Shown here in pieces: positions 35,550 through 45,481 of a stretch of 64,000 nt of DNA (positions within the stretch are counted from its first letter, which is position 1; every line of letters begins with the position of its first letter). The notes below the pieces were generated by a model that was given only the letters and a program-made list of their open reading frames with translations, was not told the DNA's origin and made no database searches. The translations under genes and the position numbers were made by a program. Source of the DNA: Tropicimonas isoalkanivorans (lineage in GTDB: Bacteria > Pseudomonadota > Alphaproteobacteria > Rhodobacterales > Rhodobacteraceae); contig NZ_FOLG01000013.1 of assembly GCF_900112335.1 (NCBI RefSeq), positions 62,001 through 126,000 of the forward strand, in the 5' to 3' direction.

Positions 35550-36290
35550 ATGCGGACATATGCCATCGGCGACATTCACGGGCAGTTGGAGAAACTCAAG
35601 GCGGCCCATGCGTTGATCGAGGCAGACAAGGCTGCCGTGGGCGACCCGGGGGCGACGGTGGTGCATCTTGGCGACCTGCCGGATCGGGGACCGGACACGC
35701 GCGGCGTTTTCGACTACCTGCTGAAATGTCGGGACGCGGGCGCGCCGCATGTGATCCTGCTTGGCAACCACGACCGGATGATGCGCCGGTTCCTCCATCC
35801 CGAGAAACTGCGGGACCAGATGCGCGACGATCTGGACTGGCTCTGGCCGCCGTTGGGCGGGCGGGAAACGCTGGCCTCCTACGGGGTGGATGTCTCCCAC
35901 GGCCGGCGGGATACGGCGATCCATGCGGACGCGCAGAACGCCGTTCCCGAAAGCCACATTGCTCTGCTCGACAGCCTGAGCACGCCTTACACCGAAGGCG
36001 ACTGCCTCTTCGTCCACGCAGGCATCCGCCCCGGCGTTCCGATTGAGGCGCAGTCCCGCGACGACCTCGTCTGGATTCGCGAGCCGTTCCTCTCCGACAC
36101 CAGCGATCATGGCCCATTGATCGTTCACGGACACACACCCGTGGAAGAGGTGACGCACTACGGCAACCGGCTGAACCTCGACACCGGCGCGGGCTATGGA
36201 CAGGCGCTGTCGGCCGTGGTGATCGAGGGCCGGGACGTCTGGCTTTTGACAAAGGATGGACGCCGCCCGGTGCCGCCCATCGGACCGTGA
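35550..36290 (+). CDS. PPP-type metallophosphoesterase (serine/threonine phosphatase-like)
   Basis: 246 residues. The four metallophosphoesterase motifs are in order: AIGDIHGQLEK, HLGDLPDRGPDT, LLGNHDRMMRR, and VHGHTPVEEV, with FVHAGIRPG between. This is the small bacterial/phage-lambda-phosphatase-like group, active on phosphoproteins or Ap4A-type substrates; the actual substrate is unknown. ATG at 35550, 79 nt after serA. Confidence 0.92.
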   Translation: MRTYAIGDIHGQLEKLKAAHALIEADKAAVGDPGATVVHLGDLPDRGPDTRGVFDYLLKCRDAGAPHVILLGNHDRMMRRFLHPEKLRDQMRDDLDWLWPPLGGRETLASYGVDVSHGRRDTAIHADAQNAVPESHIALLDSLSTPYTEGDCLFVHAGIRPGVPIEAQSRDDLVWIREPFLSDTSDHGPLIVHGHTPVEEVTHYGNRLNLDTGAGYGQALSAVVIEGRDVWLLTKDGRRPVPPIGP

Positions 36291-36524
36291 CAATTAACCC
36301 TCTGGTTGGGATGTCCGGGTTGGATGTAGCCGATTCGGGAGGGTTGCATGAGGCTCTGGGCATACCGACCCGGTCTCCCAGATCATTGCATCAGCGAGGC
36401 GCTCCAATACCGCAGCCGAGGGATGCATTGTCGACCTTTACCGCGAAGATACAGGCAAACTTTGACTTTCGTAGGCGATCTACGGCACCTTGATTCAAAT
36501 TGGTTGTTAAATGGTCGTATTGTT

Positions 36525-37175
36525 ATGAGTCCGATAGAAAGAGTGCGTGCCCGCGCGGCCGCAAGAGAGTTGCTGGGCGTCGGGAAATTTGCGGATGCCG
36601 TGGCGATCCGAACCGCATGGCGACGCGCCGCTTTCAAGGCCCATCCTGATCGGAACGATGGCGAAGGCACGTCCTTCGCGCAGGCAAAGGCCGCATATGA
36701 GCTGTTGATCACCGACGCCGGCTTCGTTGCGGACTCGAACGCCATTGCGGAACCCGTTGCACCGGCGGAGACTCCACAGTCCGAACCCTCCACCCCGGCA
36801 AAGCCGAAGGTCGTTACACGGCTCCTACCGTTGACCCCGGAGGCCATCGATGCATGCAATGCAGTGCTACTCGCCGAACGGGCGGCGCCCACCCCTGGCA
36901 CCGGTGCGGCGGTCGCTCCGGCGGAGCATGTGCCGCTCGCCGTCGCCGTCCATGGCCGCAGCCTGACCTATACCTTCGCAACGCCGCTCGTCAGCGGACT
37001 GAACCGTGTGGCGCTGCCGACAGCGGTCCTGCAGGACATGACGATGGCGACCTTCGAAATCGTGACGTTCCGCTCTCCGACGTCGGGGGCCGGAGACGTT
37101 TTGGCGCCGGACAATATCCGCTCCCGGCAGTTCCCCGGCGCTCGCAGTGTCCGCCTTCGGTTTCGCGCTCCCTGA
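36525..37175 (+). CDS. J-domain (DnaJ-like) protein
   Basis: 216 residues. An N-terminal J-domain with ARELLGVGKFADAVAIRTAWRRAAFKAHPDRNDGEGTSFAQAKAAYELL, including the HPD that stimulates DnaK, followed by a Pro-rich linker (about 75-95) and a C-terminal domain with no family I recognise. The Gly/Phe and zinc-finger regions of DnaJ are absent, so it is a specialised co-chaperone. ATG at 36525; the frame extends to 36348 without support. Convergent with tdh. Confidence 0.8.
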   Translation: MSPIERVRARAAARELLGVGKFADAVAIRTAWRRAAFKAHPDRNDGEGTSFAQAKAAYELLITDAGFVADSNAIAEPVAPAETPQSEPSTPAKPKVVTRLLPLTPEAIDACNAVLLAERAAPTPGTGAAVAPAEHVPLAVAVHGRSLTYTFATPLVSGLNRVALPTAVLQDMTMATFEIVTFRSPTSGAGDVLAPDNIRSRQFPGARSVRLRFRAP

Positions 37176-37203
37176 CGGGCAGCAAGCACGGGGCCATACT
37201 GCG

Positions 37204-38238
37204 TCAGGTCCAGTCCAACACGACCTTGCCGGAGGAGCCGCCGCGCATGATTTCGAAGCCCTTTCGGTAATCGTCCACCTTGAAGCGGTGCGTGATGACC
37301 GGCCGGATATCGAGCCCGTTCTGCAACATGGCGATCATCTTGTACCAGGTCTCGAAGATCTCGCGGCCGTAGACGCCCTTGATCGTGATCGCCTTGAACA
37401 CGATGCGGGACCAGTCGACCGGGGACTTGCCCGGCGGGATGCCGAGCAAGGCAATCCGCCCGCCCATGGTGAGTGATTCGACCATCTGATCCAGCGCGGA
37501 CTGGTTGCCCGACATCTCCAGCCCGATATCGAAGCCCTGCGTCATCCCGAGCGCGGCAATCACATCCCGCAGATCTTCCTTGGCCACGTTGACGGGGCGG
37601 ACATCGGCCACCCGCGTGGCCAGCGAAAGACGGTCGGGGTTGACGTCGGTGATCACCACATGGCGCGCGCCGACGTGCCGGGCGACGGCGGCGGCCATGA
37701 TGCCGATGGGGCCGGCGCCGGTAATCAGCACGTCCTCTCCCACGAGATCGAAGGAGAGCGCCGTGTGCACCGCATTGCCCAGCGGGTCGAGGATGGCGCC
37801 GATCTCGTCGTCGATCTCGTCCGGCAGCGGCACCACGTTGAAGGCAGGCAGGCACAGATATTCGGCGAAGGCCCCAGGCACGTTCACGCCGACGCCGCGG
37901 GTCTCAGGGTCGAGGTGGAACTTGCCCGCCCGCACCTGCCGGGAGTGATGCCCGATCAGGTGGCCCTCCCCCGAACAGCGCTGGCCAATACTCAGGTCCT
38001 CCACCCGGCGGCCAATCTCGACGATCTCGCCAGAGAACTCGTGGCCGGTCACCAGCGGCACAGGCACCGTGCGCTGCGCCCAGTCGTCCCAGTTCCAGAT
38101 ATGGATGTCGGTGCCGCAGATCCCCGTCTTGTGCACACGGATGAGCACATCGTCCGGCCCGATCTCGGGCACGGGCACCTCCTCCATCCAGAGGCCGGTC
38201 TCGGGTTTGGCCTTCACCAGCGCTTTCATCGTGGTCAT
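37204..38238 (-). CDS. tdh: L-threonine 3-dehydrogenase
   Basis: 344 residues of the medium-chain dehydrogenase family. Oxidises threonine to 2-amino-3-oxobutyrate with NAD+. Catalytic zinc ligands are present: Cys in [10 protein letters not shown] and His-Glu in TGHEFSGEI; the NAD site is [15 protein letters not shown]. The structural zinc lobe, which holds four Cys in E. coli Tdh, reads [20 protein letters not shown] here with no Cys, so only one zinc is expected. ATG at 38238 overlaps the kbl stop (ATGA): operon kbl-tdh. Confidence 0.95.
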   Translation of the reverse strand: MTTMKALVKAKPETGLWMEEVPVPEIGPDDVLIRVHKTGICGTDIHIWNWDDWAQRTVPVPLVTGHEFSGEIVEIGRRVEDLSIGQRCSGEGHLIGHHSRQVRAGKFHLDPETRGVGVNVPGAFAEYLCLPAFNVVPLPDEIDDEIGAILDPLGNAVHTALSFDLVGEDVLITGAGPIGIMAAAVARHVGARHVVITDVNPDRLSLATRVADVRPVNVAKEDLRDVIAALGMTQGFDIGLEMSGNQSALDQMVESLTMGGRIALLGIPPGKSPVDWSRIVFKAITIKGVYGREIFETWYKMIAMLQNGLDIRPVITHRFKVDDYRKGFEIMRGGSSGKVVLDWT

Positions 38239-39428
38239 GACAACACCCCTGTTTCGCGCCCCGCCTTGCCGAACGCATCCAGTGCCCGGTCGAGGTCCTC
38301 TTTGGTCAGGGACGCGTTCATCTGCGTGCGGATACGGGCCAAACCCTTGGGCACGACCGGAAAGAAGAAGCCGGCCACGTAGACGCCGTGGTCGTAGAGC
38401 CGCTCCGCCATCTGCTGGCTGAGCTTCGCGTCGCCCAACATCACCGGCACGATGGGATGCTCTCCCGGGAGGAGCTCGAAACCAAGCCCTTGAAGGCCCT
38501 CCCGCCAGTAGGCCGCGTTCTCGAACAGCCGCGCGCGCAGGTCGTCCCCCGCCTCCACGATCTTCAGTGCCTCCAGCCCGGCCGCCACGACGGCAGGGGG
38601 AAGCGAATTGGAGAAGAGGTATGGTCGGGACCGCTGCCGCAACAGGTCCACCACGGCCTGAGGACCCGCAACGTAGCCGCCGATCGCCCCGCCCAGGGCC
38701 TTGCCGAGTGTGCCGGTGACGATGTCCACCCTATCGGCCACCTCGTGGTGATGCGGTGTGCCGCGCCCCTGCGGACCCATGAAGCCGGTCGCGTGGCAAT
38801 CGTCCACCATCACCAGCGCGTCGTAGCGCTCGGCAAGTGCGGCGATCCCGGGCAGGTTGGCGAGGTAGCCATCCATCGAGAACACGCCGTCTGTCGCAAT
38901 CATCACATGGCGCGCGCCACCGTCGCGGGCCGCCTTTAGCTGCGCTTCCAACTCGCCCATGTCGGAATTGGCGTAGCGGAAGCGGCGCGCCTTGCAGAGC
39001 CGGATGCCGTCAATGATCGAAGCGTGGTTAAGGGTGTCGGACACAATCGCGTCCTTCTCGCTCAGCAGCGGCTCGAACAGCCCGCCGTTCGCGTCGAAAC
39101 AGGCGGCGTAGAGGATCGCGTCGTCCTTGCCGAGGAACGCCGCCAGGGCCTGTTCCAACTGCCGGTGCAACGGCTTGGTCCCGCAGATGAACCGGACAGA
39201 GGCCATGCCGAAGCCGTCGCGGTCCAACGAAGCCTTGGCGGCTGCGACCAGGCGCGGATCGTCGGCGAGGCCGAGATAGTTGTTGGCGCAGAGGTTGAGC
39301 ACCTCGCGGCCCTCCACTTCGATCCGCCCGCCCTGGGGTGACGCGATCGGACGCTCGCGTTTCATCAGCCCCTGGGCCTCGATCTCCTGTAGCGTCGCCT
39401 CGAGGTCGCGGGCGAAATCCGGTGTCAT
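38235..39428 (-). CDS. kbl: glycine C-acetyltransferase (2-amino-3-ketobutyrate CoA ligase)
   Basis: 397 residues, alpha-oxoamine synthase family. Cleaves 2-amino-3-oxobutyrate with CoA to glycine and acetyl-CoA, the step after Tdh. [51 protein letters not shown] and the PLP lysine in [18 protein letters not shown] are visible. ATG at 39428. First gene of the kbl-tdh operon. Confidence 0.97.
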   Translation of the reverse strand: MTPDFARDLEATLQEIEAQGLMKRERPIASPQGGRIEVEGREVLNLCANNYLGLADDPRLVAAAKASLDRDGFGMASVRFICGTKPLHRQLEQALAAFLGKDDAILYAACFDANGGLFEPLLSEKDAIVSDTLNHASIIDGIRLCKARRFRYANSDMGELEAQLKAARDGGARHVMIATDGVFSMDGYLANLPGIAALAERYDALVMVDDCHATGFMGPQGRGTPHHHEVADRVDIVTGTLGKALGGAIGGYVAGPQAVVDLLRQRSRPYLFSNSLPPAVVAAGLEALKIVEAGDDLRARLFENAAYWREGLQGLGFELLPGEHPIVPVMLGDAKLSQQMAERLYDHGVYVAGFFFPVVPKGLARIRTQMNASLTKEDLDRALDAFGKAGRETGVLS

Positions 39429-39569
39429 GGGTTTTCCTTTGGTCGCATCTGCCTGTTACCCGCATGGTGAACGCAATGCCGACCGAAAGCGAGTGCGCAG
39501 GAAGGTCATGTCAGGCTCAATCAGCCGAACAGGCCCGGCTTAAAGGTCCCTTCACCACCTCCGGTCAGT

Positions 39570-41936
39570 ATGCCGGCCATGGGCCACACCCCCGAGGTGG
39601 TCGAACGAGGGGAGACCGGGGACTTGAACTTGACCGACAAGCTAGCGTCCGAACGGCGCGCGCGACTTGCTGCGGAGCGCCTTCTGGAGCTCAAGAGCCG
39701 TGAACTGTTCGAGGCCAACAGGCAGCTTTCCCGGCACGCGCTGCAACTCTCCGACCAGATCGTCGAGCAGCGCGAGGAAGTTCGCGTGGTGCGCAGCGAG
39801 GCCGTCGAACTGAAGGACAGCAACGCGCGCACCCGTGCGGATCTGGAGCGGGCCCAGGCGCAGGTTCAGATCGTCGAGCGCCGGTTGTGGGATTCGGTGG
39901 AGACGATCGCCGACGGATTCGCCGTCTTCGACCAGCAGGACCGGTTGATCGCAGCCAACAGCGCCTGGCTTGCTCTTTTCGACTACCTGGAGGCAATCCA
40001 GCCCGGCATCTCCTATCTCGACCTCCTGCGGCTTGCCGTCGATGAAGGCATCGTCGATGTCGGAAACACCCCGCCCGACGAATGGATCGGTAACATGTTG
40101 GATCGGTGGGACAGGGCCGACATTCCGGACATCACGCTCCGCCTCTGGAACGGACAGTGCTGCCGGTTGCTGGACCGCCGTTCGCGTGACGGCGACATGG
40201 TGTGTCTCGCGCTCGACATCACGGCGATGATCGCCCAGGCGGAGGAACTGCAGCAGGCGCGCGAACGTGCCGAAGCCGCCAACCGCGCCAAATCGGCATT
40301 TCTCGCCAACATGAGCCACGAGTTTCGGACGCCAATGAACGGGATCATCGCCATGGCCGACCTTCTCCTCGAAAGGAACCTGGACCCGGAACAACAGCTC
40401 TACCTGCGCACCATCCGCAACTCCGGCGGTGCGTTGCTCACGATCATCAACGACGTGCTGGATTATTCTCGGCTGGAGGCCAAACGCCTGACGCTCCGCC
40501 CCGAACCCTTCGACATGGAGCGGATGTTGCACGAGATTCTGGCGTTGGTCGCGCCCATGGCGAGGGAAAAGAGGCTCGGTCTGCATATCGATTACGACCT
40601 TGGGGTGCCGACTCGGCTGATCGGCGATTCCGGCCGCATCCGCCAGGTGCTCATCAACCTGGTAGGAAATGCCGTCAAGTTCACGGACGAAGGGCATGTC
40701 CTGATCCGTCTTTCGGGAGAGGAACGCGAAGGGAATCACTGGGACATACGGGTGCGGATCGAGGATACGGGGATCGGTATCGCGCCCGAGATGCAGGAGC
40801 ACATCTTCCATTCTTTTGCGCAGGTCGAACAGGCACGAGACCGTACATACGAGGGCACCGGCCTCGGCCTCGCCATCAGCCGGGAGGTCGTTGCCCGCAT
40901 GGGCGGCGAGATCCGGGTGGAGTCCGAAGTCGGGCAGGGCTCGTGTTTCAGCTTCGGTGTCACCCTCCCGGGCGACGGCCCCTATCTCTGCGCTAGGCCC
41001 GTCCGGGGGAACGCGCAGGCTATGATCGTTGGAAATGCGGAGGATCTCGAGCTATCGATCCTGTCTAAGCACTTGACCCATCTCGGTTTTGACGTGCACC
41101 TCGCCAACTGTGGTCGTGCTGCGATGGACGCGATCCGGGTGGGTGTGCGACCTGGGATCATCCTGATCGATTCTCGCAACGTCTGCGCGGCCGAAGACTT
41201 GGCGGTCGAACTGCGAAATACGCACCTCTACCCGTCGAGAGTTCTCCTGCTCGCGGACCGCGACAGCGTGGAACCGATGGAAGGGGTCTCCGCCGTGGAC
41301 GGAACGCTCCTGCGGCCGGTTCAGCGCCGCGACTTGCTCGACGCGGTGTCCGGGATTGAGCCTGCGATAGCCGACGGTGTAGGGCTTCGGTCGGGACCGG
41401 GCGGGAGGGACCTGCCGGTGGGAGCGGTCGATCCTGACGATATCATTTTTAATTTCGTATCTGGACGATCTGACCTGCCAAGTCCCGCCAATGATGACGG
41501 CGAGGAGCAGGATTACCCTCCGGCACCGATGCGGGTCCTGGCGGCTGAGGACAACCGAACCAACCAGCTCGTCTTTCGGGGTATGGTCCAACACCTGGAC
41601 ATCGACCTAATCTTCGCCGGTAATGGTCAGGAGGCTGTCGATCTGTGCGCGGCCTTTACGCCCGATCTGGTGTTCATGGACATCTCCATGCCGGCGCTCG
41701 ACGGAAAGGAGGCGACGCGCCGCATCCGTGCATTGGACGGCCCAGCTGCGCGAGTTCCGATCATCGCCATGACCGCGCATGCCCTGACGGGAGACCGGGA
41801 GGGCATTCTGGAAGCGGGCCTCGACGACTACCTCACGAAACCCTTGCGGAAGGAACCGATCGTGGAACTGATCTCCGCCCATTGCCCACCGGAGCGTCGC
41901 CCACCACTTCGCGGCATCACCACCGCTGCGGAGTAG
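39570..41936 (+). CDS. orphan hybrid sensor histidine kinase with two receiver-like domains
   Basis: 788 residues, no membrane helix. An N-terminal coiled coil (about 25-105), a PAS domain (about 108-230: [22 protein letters not shown]), HisKA with [15 protein letters not shown] near 250, HATPase with [36 protein letters not shown], a degenerate receiver (about 480-600, lacks the N-terminal acidic pair), and a complete C-terminal receiver ([33 protein letters not shown]). Probably feeds a phosphorelay, but no HPt or response regulator gene is adjacent. Divergent from kbl. Confidence 0.92.
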   Translation: MPAMGHTPEVVERGETGDLNLTDKLASERRARLAAERLLELKSRELFEANRQLSRHALQLSDQIVEQREEVRVVRSEAVELKDSNARTRADLERAQAQVQIVERRLWDSVETIADGFAVFDQQDRLIAANSAWLALFDYLEAIQPGISYLDLLRLAVDEGIVDVGNTPPDEWIGNMLDRWDRADIPDITLRLWNGQCCRLLDRRSRDGDMVCLALDITAMIAQAEELQQARERAEAANRAKSAFLANMSHEFRTPMNGIIAMADLLLERNLDPEQQLYLRTIRNSGGALLTIINDVLDYSRLEAKRLTLRPEPFDMERMLHEILALVAPMAREKRLGLHIDYDLGVPTRLIGDSGRIRQVLINLVGNAVKFTDEGHVLIRLSGEEREGNHWDIRVRIEDTGIGIAPEMQEHIFHSFAQVEQARDRTYEGTGLGLAISREVVARMGGEIRVESEVGQGSCFSFGVTLPGDGPYLCARPVRGNAQAMIVGNAEDLELSILSKHLTHLGFDVHLANCGRAAMDAIRVGVRPGIILIDSRNVCAAEDLAVELRNTHLYPSRVLLLADRDSVEPMEGVSAVDGTLLRPVQRRDLLDAVSGIEPAIADGVGLRSGPGGRDLPVGAVDPDDIIFNFVSGRSDLPSPANDDGEEQDYPPAPMRVLAAEDNRTNQLVFRGMVQHLDIDLIFAGNGQEAVDLCAAFTPDLVFMDISMPALDGKEATRRIRALDGPAARVPIIAMTAHALTGDREGILEAGLDDYLTKPLRKEPIVELISAHCPPERRPPLRGITTAAE

Positions 41937-42004
41937 CCATTCCAGAGCGTTATCGTGTCTTGCCGCGAATGACCGAAGGCGAAGGGACGAAGCCTCGGCG
42001 GCTG

Positions 42005-42790
42005 TCAGGCGGCAGCGGAGGCCTCGGTTTGTCGGAGAAAGGCGGGGCGATCCGGCTCCGACAGGGAAGGCTCGTAGGCGTATCCGCCCGTATCGAAGTC
42101 TTTTAGGGCAGCTTCGTCGGCCAACCGCCGCTGAACGATGAACCGCGCCATGGCTCCCCGTGCCTTCTTCGCGTGAACGCCGACGATCTTCGGTCCACCA
42201 GGCTTGTCCTCCAGAAAGACAGGTGTCACCACCCGCAGCCCGAGCGCCTCCGGCCGAACGACGCCGAAATACTCCTGACTCGCGCAATTCACGATCCTCT
42301 CGGCGCCCACCGCTTCGGCAGCTGCGCGCAAGGCGCGAGACGGCCGATCGCCCCAGAAGTCGTAGAGCGACACACCACGCCGGGTCTTGAGGCGGCTGCC
42401 CATCTCCAGGCGATAGGGTTGGATGGCGTCCAGCGGGCGGAGCACCCCATACAAGCCGGAGAAGATACGCAAGTGATCCTGCGCCCAGGCGAGTTCTTCC
42501 GCGTCCAGCGATTTCGCTTCGAGCCCGGCGTAGGTGTCGCCGGCAAACGCACGAGCGGCGGGGCGCACGGCCTCCGGCGCCGGATCGTCGGCAAAGGCCG
42601 CGAAACGCTCCCGGTTGAGCTTTGCCAGCTCCGAACTGATCCCCATCAACCGTTGCAATTGCGGGCCGGACAACCTCCGGGCCACGCGGGCCAGCGCGTT
42701 CGCCTCGGCCCTGAATTCCGGCTCTGTGCACCCGAGACCAGGCGTATTCGACCAATCCAGTCTCTTGGCAGGGGAAATGACGACAAGCAT
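42005..42790 (-). CDS. yaaA: peroxide stress protein YaaA (DUF328/UPF0246)
   Basis: 261 residues. MLVVISPAKRLDW at the N-terminus, GDTYAGLEAKSLDAEELAWAQDHLRIFSGLYGVLRPLDAIQPYRLEMGSRL, and VNCASQEYF...HAKKARGAMARFI are conserved throughout the family. In E. coli YaaA lowers intracellular iron and DNA damage under hydrogen peroxide; it binds DNA in vitro. ATG at 42790 is the family start; a longer frame reaches 42835. Upstream recQ ends 60 nt before the start on the same strand. Confidence 0.93.
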   Translation of the reverse strand: MLVVISPAKRLDWSNTPGLGCTEPEFRAEANALARVARRLSGPQLQRLMGISSELAKLNRERFAAFADDPAPEAVRPAARAFAGDTYAGLEAKSLDAEELAWAQDHLRIFSGLYGVLRPLDAIQPYRLEMGSRLKTRRGVSLYDFWGDRPSRALRAAAEAVGAERIVNCASQEYFGVVRPEALGLRVVTPVFLEDKPGGPKIVGVHAKKARGAMARFIVQRRLADEAALKDFDTGGYAYEPSLSEPDRPAFLRQTEASAAA

Positions 42791-42850
42791 GGGGCCTCCG
42801 GCTGTGTCTGCGCTCCGCAACATAATGCCCCGCACGCAACGCGCCAGCGC

Positions 42851-44908
42851 TCAGGACGCCTCGGCGAGAACCTCAAGGAACGCAGGCCCAAATCGCTCCA
42901 CCTTCTGCACTCCCATGCCGGGAATGCGGGCGAGATCGTCGAGCGAACCCGGTCGGCGTTCCGCGATCTGCCGCAGAGTCGAGGGAGAGCAGTCGAGATA
43001 TTTGTCGATTCCTTCGGGCCCACGGGCGAGTTCCGATTTCACCGCCTGCAGCCGGTCGAACACGGCGCCTGCCTCCCGCCCGGCAAGGCCGCGGCGGGCC
43101 GGGTGAACCGGCGGCTCGGCGGCGCCGGTGATGACCTCGAGAAACGCCACGCCATAGCGCTCCAGCTTGGTTGCCCCCACCCCGCCGACGCGGGCCATCT
43201 CGTCCAGCGTGGACGGGCGGCGCTCCGCCATTTCGATCAATGTCCGGTCGTTGAAGACGATATAGGCCGGAACGCCCGCCGCTTCGGCCAGGGCGCGGCG
43301 CTTTGCCTTCAGCGCCGACAGCAGCGGCGCGTCCTCCTCGCTCACAAGGGCACGTACCGATGGCGCGCTCTTGGCCTTCGCAACGCTGTCCTTGCGCAAG
43401 GTGATCGACGCCTCTCCCCGCAGGATGGGCCGGGCGGCTTCGGTCATCCGCAGGGCGCCGTGCCGTTCCGGGTCCGGGCGGACGAGGTCGTGCCCCATGA
43501 TCTGCCGGAAGATCGCCTGCCACTGGCGCTTGTCGTACTCCGTTCCGACGCCGAAGGTCGGCAACGTATCATGGCCGCGCTCGCGGACCTTTTCGGTAAC
43601 GTTGCCGAGAAGGATATCCACGAGATGCCCTGTGCCGAAGAACTCCCCCGTGCGCAGGATCGCCGACAACGCCTTCCGGACGGCCGTGGTGCCGTCGAAG
43701 ACCTCGGGTGGCCGATCGCACAGGTCGCAGCATTCACATGGCTCCGTCCGTGTCTCGCCAAAGTACGACAGCAGCGCCTGGCGCCGGCACCCCAGCGACT
43801 CCGCAAGTCCGAGCAGGGCGTTCAGTCGCGCATGATCGGCGGCCTTGCGTTCCGGTGGCGCCAGGCCTTCGTCGATCTGCGACCGCCGCAGGCGAATGTC
43901 CTCCGGCCCGAACAGCGTCATCGTCTCCGCCGCCGCCCCGTCGCGCCCGGCACGGCCAATTTCCTGGTAGTACGCCTCGATGGATTTTGGCAAATCTGCA
44001 TGGGCGACCCAGCGGATGTCTGGCTTGTCCACCCCCATCCCGAAGGCAACCGTGGCGACCACGATCAAACCGTCCTCGGTCTGGAACCGCTCTTCGACCT
44101 GTCTGCGCTCCTCGGCCTCCATCCCGCCGTGGTAATGGCAGGCGGCGTGTCCCTCCTCGCGCAGCGCCCGGGCAAGCCCCTCCGTCTTGGCCCGCGTGCC
44201 GCAATAGACGATGCCGGACAGACCTCGGCGGGCGGCGGCAAATGTCAGGATCTGGCTGCGCGGAGACGATTTGGCCGCGAAGGCGAGGTGGATGTTCGGA
44301 CGGTCGAACCCATGCAGAAACGTACGTGGCGCCTCCCCGTCGAAAAGGCGCGCGACGATCTCCTCACGCGTTTCCGCATCGGCAGTGGCGGTGAAGGCTG
44401 CCAGCGGCACGCCCAGCGATTGCCGAAGCGCACCGATACGCAGGTAGTCCGGGCGGAAATCGTGCCCCCACTGGCTGACGCAGTGGGCTTCGTCCACAGC
44501 GATGAGCGATACACCGGCGCGGCGCAGCATGTTCGCGGCCGCGCCAGACGCCAGCCGTTCAGGCGCCATATAGAGAAGTTTGAGCGCCCCCCGATCCAAC
44601 GCGTCGAAAACCGCGTCCGTCTCCTCCTGCGTGTTCCCCGAGGTCAGCGCGTGCGCCTCCACCCCGGCGGCACGAAGCCCCCGCACCTGGTCGCGCATGA
44701 GGGCAATCAGCGGCGAGATGACCACGGTCACGCCGGAGCGGCACAGCGCCGGAAGCTGGAAGCAGAGCGACTTGCCGCCGCCCGTGGGCATGATGGCGAG
44801 TGTGTTCTCGCCAGCCGCCACCGCCTCGACGATCTCGGCTTGTCCGGGTCGAAACGCGTCGAATCCGAAGACGGTCGACAGAAGGTCATTGGGAGAGGGG
44901 GCGGCCAT
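42851..44908 (-). CDS. recQ: ATP-dependent DNA helicase RecQ with two HRDC domains
   Basis: 685 residues. Helicase motifs: FRPGQAEIVEA, Walker A IMPTGGGKSLCFQLPAL, DEAH box VDEAHCVSQWGHDFRPDY, and VATVAFGMGVDKPDIRW...QEIGRAGRDG; the zinc-binding RQC follows with CRRQALLSYFGE...CECCDLCDRPP. Two HRDC domains end the protein (about 520-600 and 605-685), each with the IAERRP..LD..ARI.G.G..K.ERFG pattern; E. coli RecQ has one. Acts in recombination and fork restart. ATG at 44908; yggT lies upstream on the same strand. Confidence 0.95.
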   Translation of the reverse strand: MAAPSPNDLLSTVFGFDAFRPGQAEIVEAVAAGENTLAIMPTGGGKSLCFQLPALCRSGVTVVISPLIALMRDQVRGLRAAGVEAHALTSGNTQEETDAVFDALDRGALKLLYMAPERLASGAAANMLRRAGVSLIAVDEAHCVSQWGHDFRPDYLRIGALRQSLGVPLAAFTATADAETREEIVARLFDGEAPRTFLHGFDRPNIHLAFAAKSSPRSQILTFAAARRGLSGIVYCGTRAKTEGLARALREEGHAACHYHGGMEAEERRQVEERFQTEDGLIVVATVAFGMGVDKPDIRWVAHADLPKSIEAYYQEIGRAGRDGAAAETMTLFGPEDIRLRRSQIDEGLAPPERKAADHARLNALLGLAESLGCRRQALLSYFGETRTEPCECCDLCDRPPEVFDGTTAVRKALSAILRTGEFFGTGHLVDILLGNVTEKVRERGHDTLPTFGVGTEYDKRQWQAIFRQIMGHDLVRPDPERHGALRMTEAARPILRGEASITLRKDSVAKAKSAPSVRALVSEEDAPLLSALKAKRRALAEAAGVPAYIVFNDRTLIEMAERRPSTLDEMARVGGVGATKLERYGVAFLEVITGAAEPPVHPARRGLAGREAGAVFDRLQAVKSELARGPEGIDKYLDCSPSTLRQIAERRPGSLDDLARIPGMGVQKVERFGPAFLEVLAEAS

Positions 44909-44994
44909 GGCCGGTCCTGGAGATTTTTCAGCTGCTCGTTATTGCAGGCAGCATCCCACACCAGAAATCGGTTCACAAGGCCCGGCAGGCACGA

Positions 44995-45285
44995 TCAGTA
45001 GAGGGAACGTGCAAGCGCTGGCAGGAAAATGTCCCGTACGGCGATGATCCCGATAAATACGACGAGCGGCGCGAGGTCCAGCGGTCGGGTATCGGGGAGG
45101 ATCCGGCGAACGGGGCCATAGATCGGCTCCAGAAGCTTGTTCAGCCCGTCCCAGATGCCGCGCACCAACGGCTGATTGTAGTTGAGGACGTTGAAGTTCA
45201 GCAGCCAACTCATGATGATGTGCACGATCATGATAAAAAAGGCGACGCTGAGAAGCAGGTCGATGAACTGGATGATCGCGATCAT
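44995..45285 (-). CDS. YggT family membrane protein
   Basis: 96 residues with one YggT repeat: two membrane helices (about 3-27 and 68-88) separated by the conserved amphipathic WDGLNKLLEPIYGPVRRILPDTRPLDLAPLVVF. Proposed role in osmotic or cell-division related membrane function; not firmly known. ATG at 45285. Same strand as recQ, 86 nt upstream. Confidence 0.88.
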   Translation of the reverse strand: MIAIIQFIDLLLSVAFFIMIVHIIMSWLLNFNVLNYNQPLVRGIWDGLNKLLEPIYGPVRRILPDTRPLDLAPLVVFIGIIAVRDIFLPALARSLY

Positions 45286-45372
45286 ATGCTCTGGCTCCGG
45301 TACCCTACGCGCGAAGGATGTAAGGGTCAGCGGCGTCGTGCGCAACCGCCTGCCCTTCATGTCGTACGCACA

Positions 45373-45401
45373 GGCGGGTAAACACTTGCTTTACACCCGC
45401 C
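45373..45401. promoter_or_regulatory. inverted repeat upstream of dapE
   Basis: GGCGGGT (45373-45379) and ACCCGCC (45395-45401) flank a 15-nt AT-richer spacer with TTGCTTTACA. It lies between the divergent yggT and dapE genes and could be an operator; there is no T-run. Confidence 0.3.
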
Positions 45402-45481
45402 GCGCACGTGCCGCGATCACCAAGATTGCGAGCAGCCCGCAAAGCCGCTAGGCGGGCGCGACATTGCCCGAAGGACGCCCG

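Noticed and set aside
42173-45001. 942-codon open frame on the + strand
   Set aside because: It runs antisense through yaaA and recQ, both of which have intact family motifs on the minus strand. Long antisense frames are expected in GC-rich sequence with this codon bias.
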